Source of the DNA: Trametes villosa
Lineage: Eukaryota; Basidiomycota; Agaricomycetes; Polyporales; Polyporaceae
NCBI GenBank assembly: GCA_002964805.2
Contig: PUDQ02000034.1
Span: 186,001 to 250,000, forward strand
DNA: 64,000 nucleotides
Direction of reading: 5' to 3'
This document shows, piece after piece, positions 45,141 through 57,602 of this stretch (position 1 is the stretch's first letter; each line of letters starts with the position of its first letter). The position numbers and the translations under genes were made by a program. The notes beneath the pieces are model-generated. The model was not told the origin of the DNA. It did no database searches and worked only from the letters and a program-made list of their open reading frames with translations.

Positions 45141-45824
45141 CTGGCTAGCTATGACCTCATTCTCTCGTCCCAGGCCCCGGTCTCGCGGGCCGTTGCGCCC
45201 GTTGCGCGTAGGGTACGACACATCCTGCGCGACCGAGTCCCATGTCTTGTCAGGTGTACGCGTCCGTTACGTGGACCGCACTGCGACGATCCTTTGGCGG
45301 ACGTAGTACGCATTCACGAGTCTACTTACTCCCAATCTCCCGTTTCTCTGCCCAAAGCGGCAAGATCCCTTGCTGAGAGATCCGGATCGGGGACAATGTC
45401 ATCTAGGCGCTCACTCCTGTGACGTTGATTTTCAAGCTTTCTCACCGCAACGACTACATGCCCTGGAATTACCCTCTCTGCGCAAGACGAGGATTCACTT
45501 TGTACTCTGCACACGTCCAGACATGCCTCCAGAAAAGCAACATCTTTGATAAGACCTAGCCAGCATATCCCGCTAAGGAGGCTTTACACTTCTATCTGTC
45601 CTTACAGGCATGGCGCAATGTGAATTCTGTCCCGGCGTGCGGATATCCCACGAGGCATATACTGAACCGTGAGTCTCTCCGTGCTTTCTCGCGAACATGC
45701 CGGGAAAGGCGACCGCTCCCACGAGCCGAACGCTGATCACCTATCGTCCATCGTATCACAGCAGATTCAGTGTGCCTCACCTGGACCGCTACTCGTCGCC
45801 CTACACTCGCTTGGCTACGCTCTC

Positions 45825-47240
45825 ATGCCTCCTGTACTCCCAATCGAATTGGTCGAGTGGATCATGGACCTCACCATGGAGGATTACTGGTGGATGTATG
45901 ATGTGAAGAGTTGCGCGTTGGTCTGTCGCGCTTGGGTTCCGTACGCCCAACGCCTCATCTTCCGGCAGTTGAGTTTCGGCCCAATGGCTGAAAACCCAGA
46001 AGCCAAGTACTGCCAAGCTCGCCAGAACTTCGCCGGTGCTCCACATTTATGCCATCACGTTCGCCGGGTCAAAGTTCGCGAGTTATACAACGGTATCCGA
46101 CCCGAGCATGCACTATTCCTGACCATCCTAGCACCATGCTTCCCATCACTACGCACGTTATTCATATGGCGTCGAGGGCCATGTATCCCTATCCCCAGGA
46201 TCTTTTGCGTCCCCCTCCGCAAAGCGCTCGATATCACGACATTGAAGATCAGCGAATGGGAGGTCACGGGCTCCTCCAGTCTCTGCGACACGCTCTCGCT
46301 GTTTCCCAACCTCCGTACGTTGGTTCTAGAAGGTATCTACTGGCTGGAGCCGGTGAAACTCCCGGACGGCTCTTTCAAGCCTGTTAAGCCACCGAAACCT
46401 CGAAAAATCTCGTCACTCCCCTCTATCTCGCATTTAGAGGTGGCAATGGAGTCTAACATATCTGTTCAACGGATGGTACGTGTCAAGTCGATATCCCAAA
46501 TCTCACATACGTACTAAAATAGCAGTCGCCCCACATTTTACGAGTCCAAGTTGAAGGGCTGAGATGTCTGTTCTCCATCATTGCTACGAAGTCAACTTAT
46601 TTGAAGATCAATCTCGGGACGTTCCACTACTTCACTCACCCAGGTCTCTGTGAGTACATGACACGTGGGACGCATAATGGACGCACTGATCACAACAACA
46701 GATCCGGAGTCGTCTTGGCCGATGATTTCCGACTTCCCGAGCCTGGAGACCTTCGACATCTACCTACGAGGACCGCGGCTGGAGCGACCTCAAGAGCCGT
46801 ACGCGACACGCATCACTAGAATACCGAAGTTGCTGAAAACCCTTCTCGCTGGAAAGTTACGCGTCATTACCATCCACTTCAGCGAGTTTGAGTTAGTAGA
46901 CTGGGGAACGAAGCTGTCCGACAATCTCGCAGCCCTTAATCCTGGACTAGAAGAAGTGGTCGACTGCAGACATTTTCCTGAGCTCGAAAGGATCCGCCTC
47001 GACATCTACAGCAGCCTTGCCGACGATCAAGTTTGGTGCAGGCAAGGTTTTGCTGAGATCTTCCCCCGTCTTTCGGAAGCTGGCCTGATTCAAAACTTAG
47101 TTTATGTTCCCGACTGGTACGTACCCCGCATATCGGAATTGATGCAATGAATTGTTAAATCGAATCACAGTACGGATGGCGGGTCATTTACGGACGCTAC
47201 CAGGATGGACATATCAAACGAAGAACGGCCGGTGTGGTAA
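45825..47240 (+). CDS. F-box/LRR-like protein
   Basis: Exons 45825-46475, 46523-46649, 46702-47116 and 47171-47240 give 420 aa. The N-terminus MPPVLPIELVEWIMDL...LVCRAWVPYAQRLIFRQLSF is the usual F-box pattern of Agaricomycete proteins (LP.E...I.....CALVCRAW..), which recruits Skp1 in SCF ubiquitin ligases. The rest is leucine-rich with repeated hydrophobic strands (LRTLVLEGI, ISHLEVAM, LRVITIHFSEFELVDW) and is likely the substrate-recognition part. The last intron has a GTACGT donor; without it the frame would stop at 47150 after ELMQ. The frame is open upstream of 45825, but the F-box starts at this ATG. Mushroom genomes carry hundreds of such genes, and the substrate cannot be inferred. 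Confidence 0.68.
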
Positions 47241-47974
47241 CACCCTTCATCTCTCCAGATGATATGTTTGCCCGCCTGGGTCTTCCTGTGTCCGGAAGCT
47301 CGCAATGATCTTTCTGAAGGGATTGATCTCGACCCACTACCTGGTAGGTATTTACACGCATCCGGAAAGGACTTACTACGATCTAACGCTCTGGCCTTGC
47401 AGAGATCTCAGGCGCTCCGCGGACCATCCAACTCAGCACCACTGTTGTCGCATGCGGACCCAGGCGTTCAGTCCGTTCGTCGATGGTCGACTGGACTGGG
47501 GGAAACGGCGCTGACCGGGCCGCTTCACGAGAGTGATCACGTGACGCCGGCGCGTTCCCTGGCTTCGTGATGCTGCTCATACCTTGGTACTACCAGTCCC
47601 GCCACGAGCCCCGCGTCGGTCTCAACGCCCATCCTCAAACATCCCCTCCCGTTACGCCTCACTCCTATCATCAACGCCGAGGATGTTGCTGAAAAGGTGC
47701 AACGCCGCATCGCGGTCCAATGGCGCCCATCTAAGGCAAGTGTAAACTCGCCATAACTCTATGCTACCTCCTGCTCACGACTACTGCTCTCTCCCCCTGG
47801 ACCTCTGTACAATCTCTTGCTCCCATAACATGCACTTCCTTCAACGTAGAAGAAACATCAACCGAGCTCCTCTATCCATCACTCTAGAAATATACGGCAA
47901 TGCCAGATGCTGTCTTGAGGCATAGTCGCCTTCAAGGTTTTCGGGGAACGCTGTAGGACGCAGGCAAGGGACAC
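47241..47974. other. Spacer between F-box gene and orphan
   Basis: About 730 bp with only short frames. Some look faintly coding, and an undetected 5' exon of the following gene cannot be excluded. Confidence 0.35.
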
Positions 47975-49175
47975 ATGCCGCAGAAATCTTGCCAGGTTTG
48001 TCAGGCGAGATTCCTGGTCCACTCCTTCCCGATCTTTGTCGCTGAACCAGCTCTAGAACCGACGAGGTCGTGCAAGACACCCGGCGCCACGCCATCCAGG
48101 CCGCCTTGCCAGTACCCTGTTCAGTTCGCGATTCCCGTCTCAGCCGATGACGTCTCCTGGTCGGAGCCTGGGCCTTTGCCTGACGTCTGGAGAAAGGTGC
48201 GGGAGGCCTCGCGCTTCTCCCCCACAGTCAAAATCAGGATATGCAAGAACCTCTCGCAGGTCCAGGTGGCGGAATGCAACAAGGAAGACAGCTTGTGTAT
48301 CTCCTCCGTTACTTGGACGTCAGTTTGCTTCTCATCCGCGACAGAATTTGTTACGGCGATGAATCTCGGCGTTACGGCCGAGCAACGCGTCCTGGGCGTG
48401 AAGATTCAGTCCGTTTACTGGGTCACCGACAGCGCAGACGCCGCCACCATCAAACTCGACCTGTCGAAGCAAGCATCGCTGGCTCCGGAGAACGTCTCTA
48501 TCTTCAATGATGATCGAACGGTACGCACGCTCGCTGCAATCTCTCACCCGGCTCGGGCTCACTCGTGTGCAGCACGCGCGACTCGGCGCTGGCGCCACCT
48601 ACTGGCTGTTGCACGAAACACGCGAGTCTCTCAAGACTCTGGCTCTAGACCTCGTCACAATCGACGGGCTGTACGATTTGGCGACTACCGGTGAGTAGCT
48701 TGCATTCTGCGTCGATTTCGTCGCCTCATAAACCGCAGGCCCTGTGGTAAACACCGAAGACCCATCTCCCTTCCCTACCATGTACTTCGAACGCCTCTCC
48801 CTATTCACGCTTAAAATCGCAATGATAGCGTCTCCGGATGAACGCATGACCAGGGACATTCGTTCCGCGGCCTGGTTCATCTGTGATCAAATCACAATGT
48901 CTTCGACTCGGAATGTGGCGTTCCGCGTCGACATCGAGTTCGTCGCAGCAGCTGAGGACGACAACACGCTCGCGCGGCTGGACGAACTCCAGCGCTGCGC
49001 GAAGCCCCTAGATGACGCCTTGGCTGAACTGGGTGCAGCCGGGCGCGTCGGGGACATACAAATCAGCGTTGCGGGCACCAACCTGCGCGAAGATGAGATT
49101 GAACGCTGCAAACGGAAGATGTTTCCTGCTAGTACTACACTGAACCTCAAGGACCCTCCGGTCCGCTACGATTGA
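47975..49175 (+). CDS. Orphan protein, possible F-box-type relative
   Basis: Exons 47975-48520, 48573-48690 and 48739-49175 splice in phase to 366 aa (introns 52 and 48 nt). The N-terminus has a CQVCQARF patch. The middle has alternating hydrophobic strands (VKIRICKNLSQVQV, SLKTLALDLVTIDGLYDLA) and the C-terminus is helical and polar (RLDELQRCAKPLDDALAELG). The layout recalls the C-terminal half of mushroom F-box-like proteins, but I recognise no domain. It lies directly after an F-box-like gene on the same strand. The start is the first ATG of the frame; a longer upstream exon is possible. Confidence 0.5.
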
Positions 49176-49197
49176 AGCCTCGAAGTCTGAGAGCGAC

Positions 49198-49385
49198 ACG
49201 GTGCTAGCTCTTTCCTCTCTCTCCGGCGGCTCTCTTCCTTTCTTCGACTCTTCCGCTGTCTCCGTCTCTCTGCTACTCGCCGTCTCATTGCCGTTCTTTG
49301 CCTCGCTTTCTCTCCTCCTTGCTCTGGATCTCTCCGTCTATCCAGGTTTCTCCGTCTCTCTGCCGCTCTGCTCTCTCGGATGCCT
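49198..49385 (+). repeat. Polypyrimidine tract with imperfect repeats
   Basis: About 190 bp very rich in C and T. It carries repeated TCTCCGTCTCTCTGC-like units (about 49258 and 49348), directly after the orphan gene. It is likely part of its 3' region or a decayed simple repeat. Confidence 0.5.
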
Positions 49386-49941
49386 AGAACCACCCGTCAG
49401 CCTATAAAACAAAGCTACTACTAAGGCACGCGCACAAGGATCCAACACACTAAAACTTTACAACCTACCTGCGCCAACGCGGTACCCCGGTTCCGAATAC
49501 CGCCTCGCAGTGCACTCAGAGTCTACGCCTCTTATACGGGCTGGTCGCCTGACCCTCGCGTCGACGCAGCTGTGCCCTTCTCTACGGACTGGCGACTACT
49601 CGCAGCAATCCCGCCCATCGTTGTCCGGACTTGAGGCGCAAGACACTGACGCCGTAATCAAGGACGTCAACGACATGGATATGATATGATTGCTGGCGAC
49701 AAGAACCTGGCTATTCTCCGATACCGTGTGCGAGACGATAACAAACCAAGGGGTACATATGGAACGGAACTGTAAAATACAAGTGCTCTATCGTACGAAA
49801 TGACAGTCTATGGGAGTCGTGAAAGCGCATGTGCGCGTATGGTCGTGAAAACCGAGTCTATGAGGGAAGAGAGGGGAGTGTGGATGTGGGCGTGGATGAT
49901 GCTAACACAAGGTCGGAAGGTGCGAAGGGGGTCGAAGGCAA

Positions 49942-51130
49942 TCACGCGGTGCCGTTGGTAACGCCGTTCACCGTCGTCGCGCCGCTCGTGGTGGTCGCGC
50001 TCTGGTGGAGCTCCGCCTTCTCCTCGGAGACGCGCGCCTTGAGCGCGCCGAGGACCTCCTGCACCTGCGCGGTCGCGGTGTCGAGGATGGGCTGCACGCG
50101 CTGCTGCACGGTGTCGCGGACCTTCTGGACCTTCTCGGGCACCGGCTCGGGCGAGGTCAGGATGGCCGAGAGCTCGTTGATGGTCGACGTGAGGTTCGCG
50201 GAGACATCGTGGAAGGACGCCTGCAGCGTCGCGGGGAGCGCCGCGGTCGAAGCCTGACGCAACGCAACGATGTGAGAAGGGTGCTAGATAGGCGTCAGAG
50301 GGCCTAGGCGTACCTGGACCTTCTGGAGCTCGGCGACCATGGTGTCGCTGAGGGCGTGCACGCGGAGCTGCGCGGCGCCGTAGCTGGTGGAGGCGAGCTC
50401 GCTAAGGGAGTGCGCGGTCGCGGACGCGCGCTGGACGAGCGCGCTCTGCGCCTTGATCTGGTTGATCTGCTCGGTCGAGTACGTGAGGAGCTGGTCGCGC
50501 AGCTCCTTCGTGAGGAAGTACGCGCGCTGGTACTGGTACTGCGCCGCGGGCGCTTCCGCCGGCTTGTTCTCCGCCGCGCCGGGCGACTGCAGCTTGTTCA
50601 CCGCGACGGCGAAGTAGTCCACGATGGGCGCGAACCTCTGCGGAGCGACGTCATGAGCACACACGTGCCGTGCAGATTGCGGAGTGTGGGAGCGGGCGTA
50701 CCTGGTCGATGCCCTGCGCGACCTGGTAGGCGGGCGTGCGGACCCTGTCGTCGAGCGTCTTGTTCGCGACGTCCTTTGCGTGGTCGCTGTGGCCCTTGAG
50801 GTCCTTGATGATGTCCTCGGCTGTGGCGTGGAAGGGGTACGGGTAGCGCGACTCGACCGCGTCGAGGCCCTTGTTCGCGAGGCCGTCCGCCCGGGTGAGG
50901 ATGGGCGCGAGGCGCTTTTGGATGGGCTCGGTGTACGCGAGCGCGGTCTTGGAGAGCCCCTGGGCGGTGGCGTACGGCGTGCGCGTGTACGCGTTGTTCG
51001 TGAGCGTGGAGTGGAGGGTGCTGAGCGAGTCCGCGACGAGCGGGATCGAGCCGACGCGGGCGAGGACGGTGAGCTCGGGCTGCGCGGGCGCGGGCGCGGG
51101 CGCGGATTCGTGGGTCTCCGTGGTGGCCAT
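49942..51130 (-). CDS. Perilipin-like lipid droplet protein
   Basis: Exons 51130-50702, 50637-50314 and 50253-49942 give 354 aa (introns 64 and 60 nt). A PAT/perilipin-type N-terminal region is visible (VLARVGSIPLVADSLSTLHSTL, then 11-mer-like amphipathic repeats such as YTEPIQKRLAPILTRADGLANKGLDAVE). Long Ala/Gln/Val-rich amphipathic helices continue to the C-terminus, with KVQKVRDTVQQRVQPILDTA near residue 310. There is no signal peptide or membrane span. Fungal perilipins coat lipid droplets and protect triacylglycerol from lipolysis. The ATG 51130 opens an APAPAPAQ-rich leader. Resemblance rests on pattern, so some other amphipathic coat protein is possible. Confidence 0.72.
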
Positions 51131-52676
51131 TGCTGGCGACGTGGGCGAGAGGGGAGTGGTGGAGTGGAGAGGAAGGCTGGTGCACGATAAGCTCGCGTCT
51201 TTGCGCAAGAGGTGCATTTTATGAACACGCACGCCCGCATGTGATTCTCGCCGATCGCTCACTTTGAGATCGCCTCGTGCTCCCAGGCGCCCGCATCGAG
51301 ATTGCGTGGCCGGCGTCTACCGCGGACTTGGACGCGATCGCTGCCGGATTGGGACTCGACGCCGGCCTCGTCAGGGCGCCGTCGCTCGGAGGATGCCGCC
51401 CGACGACGTTCCGACGCCCATCATCGTCCCCGGCTGCGACGCTCGGCGATGCAGTGCGACGCAGCGTGCGCAGGGACGCTTTTTTCGCGAGGTTCGTCGG
51501 TTTTGGCGGGCAGTTGATTGAGGATATCACAGGCTCGCGGCGAGCTTGGGAAGCTTGGGACGCGTCGGAAATCGATTTGCGCCTGGTTCTCGTCTCGCCT
51601 CACAGCTGCGCCGCGCTCGGCCCTTGTCCGCCACGCTCGAGTAACTTCTAAACCCCGTCCTATTCAATACGGCTCCAGAGGCGGATTCTAGGCTCGGTGC
51701 ACTCCCCAACAAGTCTCCATGATGGTGGTCGTTCGCCACGGTGGCGTTTTTCAAAGTGAGATTTTACGGCGACTTGCGAAACGTGGCGGAAGTGTGGTGT
51801 ACCAGGTTCGTCTATGTTCAGCCGCATCGTGTACCTCCGCTCAAGGCTCGACTCAAAAGTCTCACAGGGGCCCCGTACTAATCGGACCCCACAGCATCGG
51901 ATTCTGTACCCCGCATTCCAGAACTCTTCTAGTTTGACCTTGTTTCAGCTCTCCTATACTGTCCTCCGTGCATGCATGTGGCGCGGATATGCCCGACTCG
52001 CTGAGAGTGGTACGCTGGTACTGTATGCGCAGTCATAAAACGCTCACGGCCTACGACTTCGACTACAGGTGAGTAGTCTGTCTACTTCTTTGGCTCGCGT
52101 CGTGGGTTACACAGCAGAAGTACACAAGCAAGCGTGGGTTGAGAGCGTGTGGCTACGTGTTTCTGTAGGCAGACCGCCCGCAACAAGACTTTTCGCGTTA
52201 CTCGAGTCAAAAGCACGAGAAACGGCCCTGAGACTAAGCTCGTCGAGAGTTTGAGGTTCCGGGTGGTACTTAGCCTCACCGAGACACGTTAACACAAGCT
52301 AACACAGCGAGCATGTGAGGTGATTTAGCAGCGTCGCGGGTGCTATGCACTACTCCGCTGATTCTGAGCGGCTCTAGAGCGGTACAACTCTGGCACCGTG
52401 GCTCTCTACTGTGATACTTTCCCCCTTGGCCCAGAGAAATCATAGGGCTCACGTCGCGTTCGCAAAAAGCCGTGGATAGTCTAAATCTCGGAGGGCTCGC
52501 ACGCCCGGGCTCCCGCCCCAAGTCAGGTACGCCGGGCCGACCTTCCAAATATATGCCAAGTGGCTCTCAGCGCAGCCCCCTGACCTTGCCACGGCCGAGC
52601 ACGACATGCCTTCGTGTATTTCAGGAGCCCATCTACCTAACCTCTCACACTCACGTCGTAGCAGATAGAGCTGGGG
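51131..52676. other. Spacer with unsupported open frame
   Basis: A 124-codon frame at 51277-51648 (+) is GC-rich, has no recognisable motif and is overlapped by other frames. The rest of the interval looks non-coding. It holds the promoters of the perilipin-like gene (left) and the carboxylesterase (right). Confidence 0.35.
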
Positions 52677-54698
52677 ATGTCTCGAGTGCACTTGCAGGAG
52701 GAACTGGCGCGATCGGGCGGGAAGGTCGCCGCGGACACGCAGTTTGGCACTGTGCGTGGCCGGCGCGCAGCTAATGGGGCTGCGGTCTTCTTGGGTGCGT
52801 CGATCATTGAGATTGTATGCTAACGAACGGGCTTTACGTTGATTACGATCGGTGCAGAGGTCCCGTACGCGCTTCCGCCTGTTAGGTTCGCGGACCCCGT
52901 TCCACTCCCGGCCGACTACAAGTATGAAGACAAGGAGTACATCCTGGAGAGCAAATGTGCGTAATTGAGCGCAGAGTCTGTCGATTAGTGCCGATCGTAG
53001 AAACTACTTCCCAGATGCCGTCCAGCCCAAGAACGACGGGCAGGCTGCAGGTACGATCAAAGATCTATACCGGGCGTTTTCCCTTGCAGAAGGGGCTAAT
53101 GATACTTTTAGGCATACCATTCGAGGATAAGGTTGGGCTTGGGGAGCCTAGCGAAGACCCGTAAGGAACCTCGAGCTGTCGAGTCTCAATATCATTAACA
53201 AAACACCCCCCGTTTGCAGACTATTCGTGAACATCGTCGCACCACCCTCCTTCCCCGCCCAAGGCAACTTCCCCGTCAAGGTCTACATTCACGGCGGGTA
53301 TGTCCGCCCTCGCTCAATTCAACCGATGGCCTACTGACCCGCCCCAGTTTTCTGCAGTTCGGCTCCCCGCACGGTCTGAGCGGGCAGGCGCAGTACGTCT
53401 CGGCGGAGCGCGCGGAGGTCTGGGTGAACATCGGCTACCGCCTCTCCGCGTTCGGCTTCCTTGCGAGCGACGAGCCGCGGATCGACGGGAACTTCGGGTT
53501 CAAGGACCAGTGGCTCGCGCTGCTGTGGATCCGCGACAACATCAGGGCGTTTGGCGGGGACCCGGGGAATGTGCAGATCACTGGGCTTTCTGCGGGTACG
53601 AGAGACGTGTAACGGAGAGTGAGGTGGAGGCTGACGATTGCGTTGATTTGCAGGCGCACACTCTGTGCATCAGTTGTTGCACCACGCTTCTCGTCTCCCT
53701 GAGGGCGAGAAAGCGCCCTTCCAGACCGCCATCTTGCAGTCCAACGCGATCATGTCAGTCTCTCTATCCCCACATCCGCATGTGGCTAACCCGCTCTTCG
53801 TGCTAGCACGACGCCTAAGACACCCGCCGAGCTACGCCCCCAATTCGAAGCCTTCTGCCGCGCCCTCTTCCTCGACGCCAAAGACCCCGACATCCTCACC
53901 ACGCTCCGCGACCCGCACCGCGTCCCCTGGTCCGCGATCACGCACGCGATCGAGGTCGACGCGCTCGGCATCGTGCACGGCACCTTCCGCGGCGCCTGGG
54001 AGCCGTCCTGGCTCGGGGCCTCCGACACGATGGAGTGGCAGCGCACGGGCGGGCTCGCGAAGGGGCTCGCCGCCGCGGGCGTGCGCGCGGTCGCCGTCGG
54101 GGACCTCACGGAGGAGTGGTATATCTACTCGCTCTCGCACCCCGTGCACGCGTACGGCGACATCGAGGTGAACCTCGAGCGGTACTACCGCGCGGAGGTC
54201 GTGAGGAGGATGCTCGAGGTGTATGGGAAGAAGCCGGGCGAGCCGGAGGAGGTGAAGAGGGCGCTTGGGCAGCTGCTGGCGGAGGGGCAGGTGCATCTGC
54301 CCGTGAGGCTGCTTGCGCGGGACCTAATCAAGGCGGGGTTCCCGGTGGTGAGGTATGAGATTGCGTGGACCCCAGAGCAGGTCCGGCCATTTGGTGAGTG
54401 TTGCTGTGATTGCGGAGAAATGAGGCTTACCTGGGGGTTCGCAGGCTATGTGACACACGGGACCGACCGATCCTTGTGGACGCTCCGGTTGCCCATCCTC
54501 GAGGGTGACCAGGTCGGCATCGCGCGCAAGTGGGTCTCGACGGTCGACGAGTATCTCAAGCGCGCGGAAGCCGGCCAGGGCATCAAGGATGACAAGACGA
54601 TCCTCGGGCTGACGAAGGAGAAGGAAATCAAGGAGAAGCCGGATACGCTGTGGGACGAGTATATGCAGCTGCGCACGACGCTCCCCGGGGAGGAGTAG
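52677..54698 (+). CDS. Type-B carboxylesterase/lipase
   Basis: Nine exons (52677-52794, 52858-52956, 53015-53050, 53112-53160, 53220-53297, 53348-53595, 53654-53753, 53807-54393, 54445-54698) give 522 aa; introns are 50-63 nt. Alpha/beta-hydrolase signatures are VPYALPPVRF, the oxyanion VYIHGGFLQFG (completed across intron 5), DQWLALLWIRDNIRAFGGDPGNV and the nucleophile elbow GLSAGAHS, whose Ser should be catalytic and whose Gly is rebuilt by intron 6. RPFGYVTHGTD near the C-terminus places the likely catalytic His. No signal peptide is seen, so an intracellular esterase is more likely than a secreted lipase. Substrate unknown. The gene has unusually many short exons (36 and 49 nt). Confidence 0.83.
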
Positions 54699-55341
54699 GC
54701 AGGAAAGCGGAGGAGGAATGCAAGGATGAATCTCGTGTATGTAGAGTAACGTCGTTGTAACTGTTATGGTGAGTCTCGCTTGGAAGATTGTCGGGGATAG
54801 TGAGAACCGCGCTGACTTTGCAGCAGATTATGTCGCGACAGCTCGGTGGATACATAGTACCCCCGCCTAGCCGTGTCTTAGCTATGGCTCTCCAGGTATA
54901 CAGCCCAGCATATGCGGTTGAAACTGGCTGTCCGACGGTCGCACTGCCGTCGCACTGTCCAATGCCCAGCTGAATTTCTTCCTCTGCGATCAGCTGTGAA
55001 TCCTCACAAGAAAGATACTCACGCAGGCCTGTCTCAAGCCATATGACCATCCGCATATCATACCCGCCCCTCACCCAGTGATGCTTCCCGGGCCGCTGCT
55101 GGAGGGGAGACCGCTCGAAATCATTCGAGTAGAACATATCCAAGTTCACGTGAACCTCCTCGACGTGATGAGCGCCTTCGCCCGTGGGGTATATACCTCG
55201 CACCCCGTGGGGTGCGCTGGGAGAGGCAATCCGTGCTCTGCATTCGACTCGGACCCTTGACCTTGTGCCCGCCGCCCGCTTCCTGTGGAGACTGGACCCG
55301 ACCCGACTGGACTAGCGAGGAAACCAGGGAGTCTGTTCAGG
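54699..55341. other. Spacer between esterase and transporter genes
   Basis: About 640 bp; nothing coding is supported. A TATA-like GGTATATACC lies near 55188-55197, about 150 bp before the transporter start. Confidence 0.4.
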
Positions 55342-57602
55342 ATGTGGATCATGCCGTTGCGGGGGAAGTACCTCGTTTGGGCGATCACAGGTGCGTTCTT
55401 GAGTTCTAGCGTTTTGGCAGTTCCTGTCAACGGATACGTAGAGGTGCCGCTGACGTTCTTCGGGTGCCTGTTGCAGCATGCTGCTGTCAGGGATTCCTGC
55501 TGCTCGGATACGACCAGGGCGTCATGTCCGGAATCGTGCGTGTCCGAAACGCTGTCTTCCTATTCGTGCACGCGTGCTGAGTACGACGTTCAGATAGGTG
55601 CGAACAACCAGTTCGGGAAGGATTTCGGGAACCCAGATCCTACGACACAAGGGACGATCGTACGTACATATGTGCACTCACCTCCATGCCTGACTAACCT
55701 GCGCACAGGTCGCGATATACGTACAGCCCAGTGTTTCTTTGCACGCGCAAAACAACACCACTCACATCAGTTTCGCAGGACATTGGGTGCGCGGTAGGCA
55801 GCCTGATCACGTTCTTCTGGGGCGAGAGCATCGGGCGCAAACGCATGATCATGGCGGGCGCCGCGACTATGCTGGTCGGAACGGTGCGTGGTCTCCCTTA
55901 GACCATACCAGAGAGTTGTCTTTGCTGAGACGGCGGTCACGCAGGCGATCCTAACCAGTTCGACGACGCTGGCGCAGCTGTATGTGGGGAGGATTGTCAC
56001 GGGAATTGTGCGTACTACGCGCACATCTCGGATCGCGTGAGATGATAGAACTTGACGTTACCTATCGGGGTGCAGGGAAATGGCTTCAACTCGTCGTCCA
56101 TCCCCGTGTATCAGAGTGAGACGTGCGGAGGGCTGGTAAGAGGCGCATTAGTATGCCTGAACTCAACCGTCACGATCATCGGGCTTGTCATCGTAAGTTA
56201 AATAGCGATCCCTACATCGGAAAGGAAACTGACCTTACTTCTAATCGTCAAGGCGTATTGGCTCGACTACGGCATGTCCTTCGTGAACGGCCCCGCGCAA
56301 TGGAGGCTCCCTATAGGTAAGCACGCACACCCCTCACCTACCTCAACTCTCCCCGAAACAAACGCCCGCGCAGGCTTCCAAGCTGTGTTCGCGCTCTGCC
56401 TCCTCCTGCAAGTCGCCGTCCTGCCCGACAGCCCGCGCTGGTGCATGGCACACGGGCGCGCTGACAAGGGCGCGCGCATCCTTGCGCAGCTCGAGGACCG
56501 CGACTCGCCCGCGCACCCGGACGTCGCCGCGAAGCGCAGGGAGATCGAGCTGTCGCTCGCGCAGGAGAGCGCGGGCGGGCCGTTCCGCTACCGCGAGCTG
56601 CTGCAGGGCGGGCCGCTGGGGAACTTCAGGCGGATCTGTCTGTGTGTGGGGGTGAATGTGATGCAGCAGTTTACCGGGGCGAACATGATCAAGTACGTGA
56701 TTCTCGTTTGGGGAGGTTGGTGGAAGGCTGATGGGGACGGGGTTGGCAGCTACCTGGCGCCGGTGGTGTACCAGAACACGATGGGGCTGTCGAGGAATCT
56801 GTCGCTCATCCTCGGCGGGTTCACGGCGGTCACTTACATGGTGGCGTCGTTCATCCCGCTCTGGGTAAGTGGGGCTCGGGGAGGCGGTCAAGTGGCGAGT
56901 GGAGAAGCTTACTCCGTGCTGCAGACCGTGGACCGCTTCGGGAGACGGGCGCTGCTAATGTTCTCCGCGACGGGTCTGTCTGTGTGCTTCATCCTGGCGT
57001 CAATCCTGCTGTCAATAGGAACGAAGAGCGCCGCGTACGGCGCAACAGCAATGGTCTTCATCTTCCAGATATTCCTTGGAATCGGTTTCCTGCCCATTGT
57101 GAGTGGTTACCTCCGTCTCTGCGAACGTGGGGCGTTAACAGAGATGTGGCGCAGCCCTGGCTCTATCCAGCGGAGGTGAGTATCGTCTTCCTCCACCGCC
57201 GCAAATACGGCATCCTTAGCCTTTCCGTAGATTTCGACGACACGGATCCGCGCACGCGGCTCCGCGCTCTCCTCGTTCTTCAACTGGATGTGCGTCTTCG
57301 CGGTGGTAGAGATGACGCCACCCGCTATCGCGAACATCAGCTGGCGCGTCTTCATCATCTTCGCAATCTTCAACGCGCTCTGGGTCCCGATCGTGTACGT
57401 CTTCTTCCCCGAGACGAAGGGCCTCGAGCTCGAGGACGTCGACCACATCTTCGAGAAGGGTGGCGTCACTGGGGGCGTCTGGAGTAGCCCTGGGGGGCGG
57501 ACAGTGGAGAGGCGAAAGACGGCGAGCGACGTGGAGGATCTGCAGGAGAATGAGAAAGAGGTGGACGAGGTGAGGATCGAAGCGGACGGGAAGAGAGAGT
57601 AG
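55342..57602 (+). CDS. MFS sugar transporter
   Basis: Thirteen exons (55342-55390, 55477-55535, 55594-55659, 55709-55720, 55779-55883, 55945-56007, 56076-56192, 56253-56316, 56374-56692, 56750-56864, 56925-57098, 57155-57175, 57231-57602) give 511 aa. Sugar-porter signatures appear in order: GYDQGVMSGI (helix 1), WGESIGRKRMIMAG (loop 2-3), GRIVTGIGNGFNSSSIPVYQSE (helix 4 motif), DSPRWCMAHGRADKGARILAQLED, GVNVMQQFTGANMINYLAPVV (helix 7), VDRFGRRALLMFSATG, PWLYPAE...RIRARGSALSSFFNW (helix 10-11) and VFFPETKGLELEDVD. It imports a hexose or related sugar at the plasma membrane; the substrate is not decided. Exons 4 (12 nt) and 12 (21 nt) are micro-exons. A second in-frame ATG lies at 55351. Confidence 0.85.

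Noticed and set aside
51277..51648. 124-codon frame downstream of the perilipin-like promoter
   Set aside because: GC-driven, no family resemblance, overlapped by other frames.
54628..55203. 191-codon minus-strand frame after the esterase
   Set aside because: It overlaps the esterase 3' end and shows no motif; treated as a chance frame.
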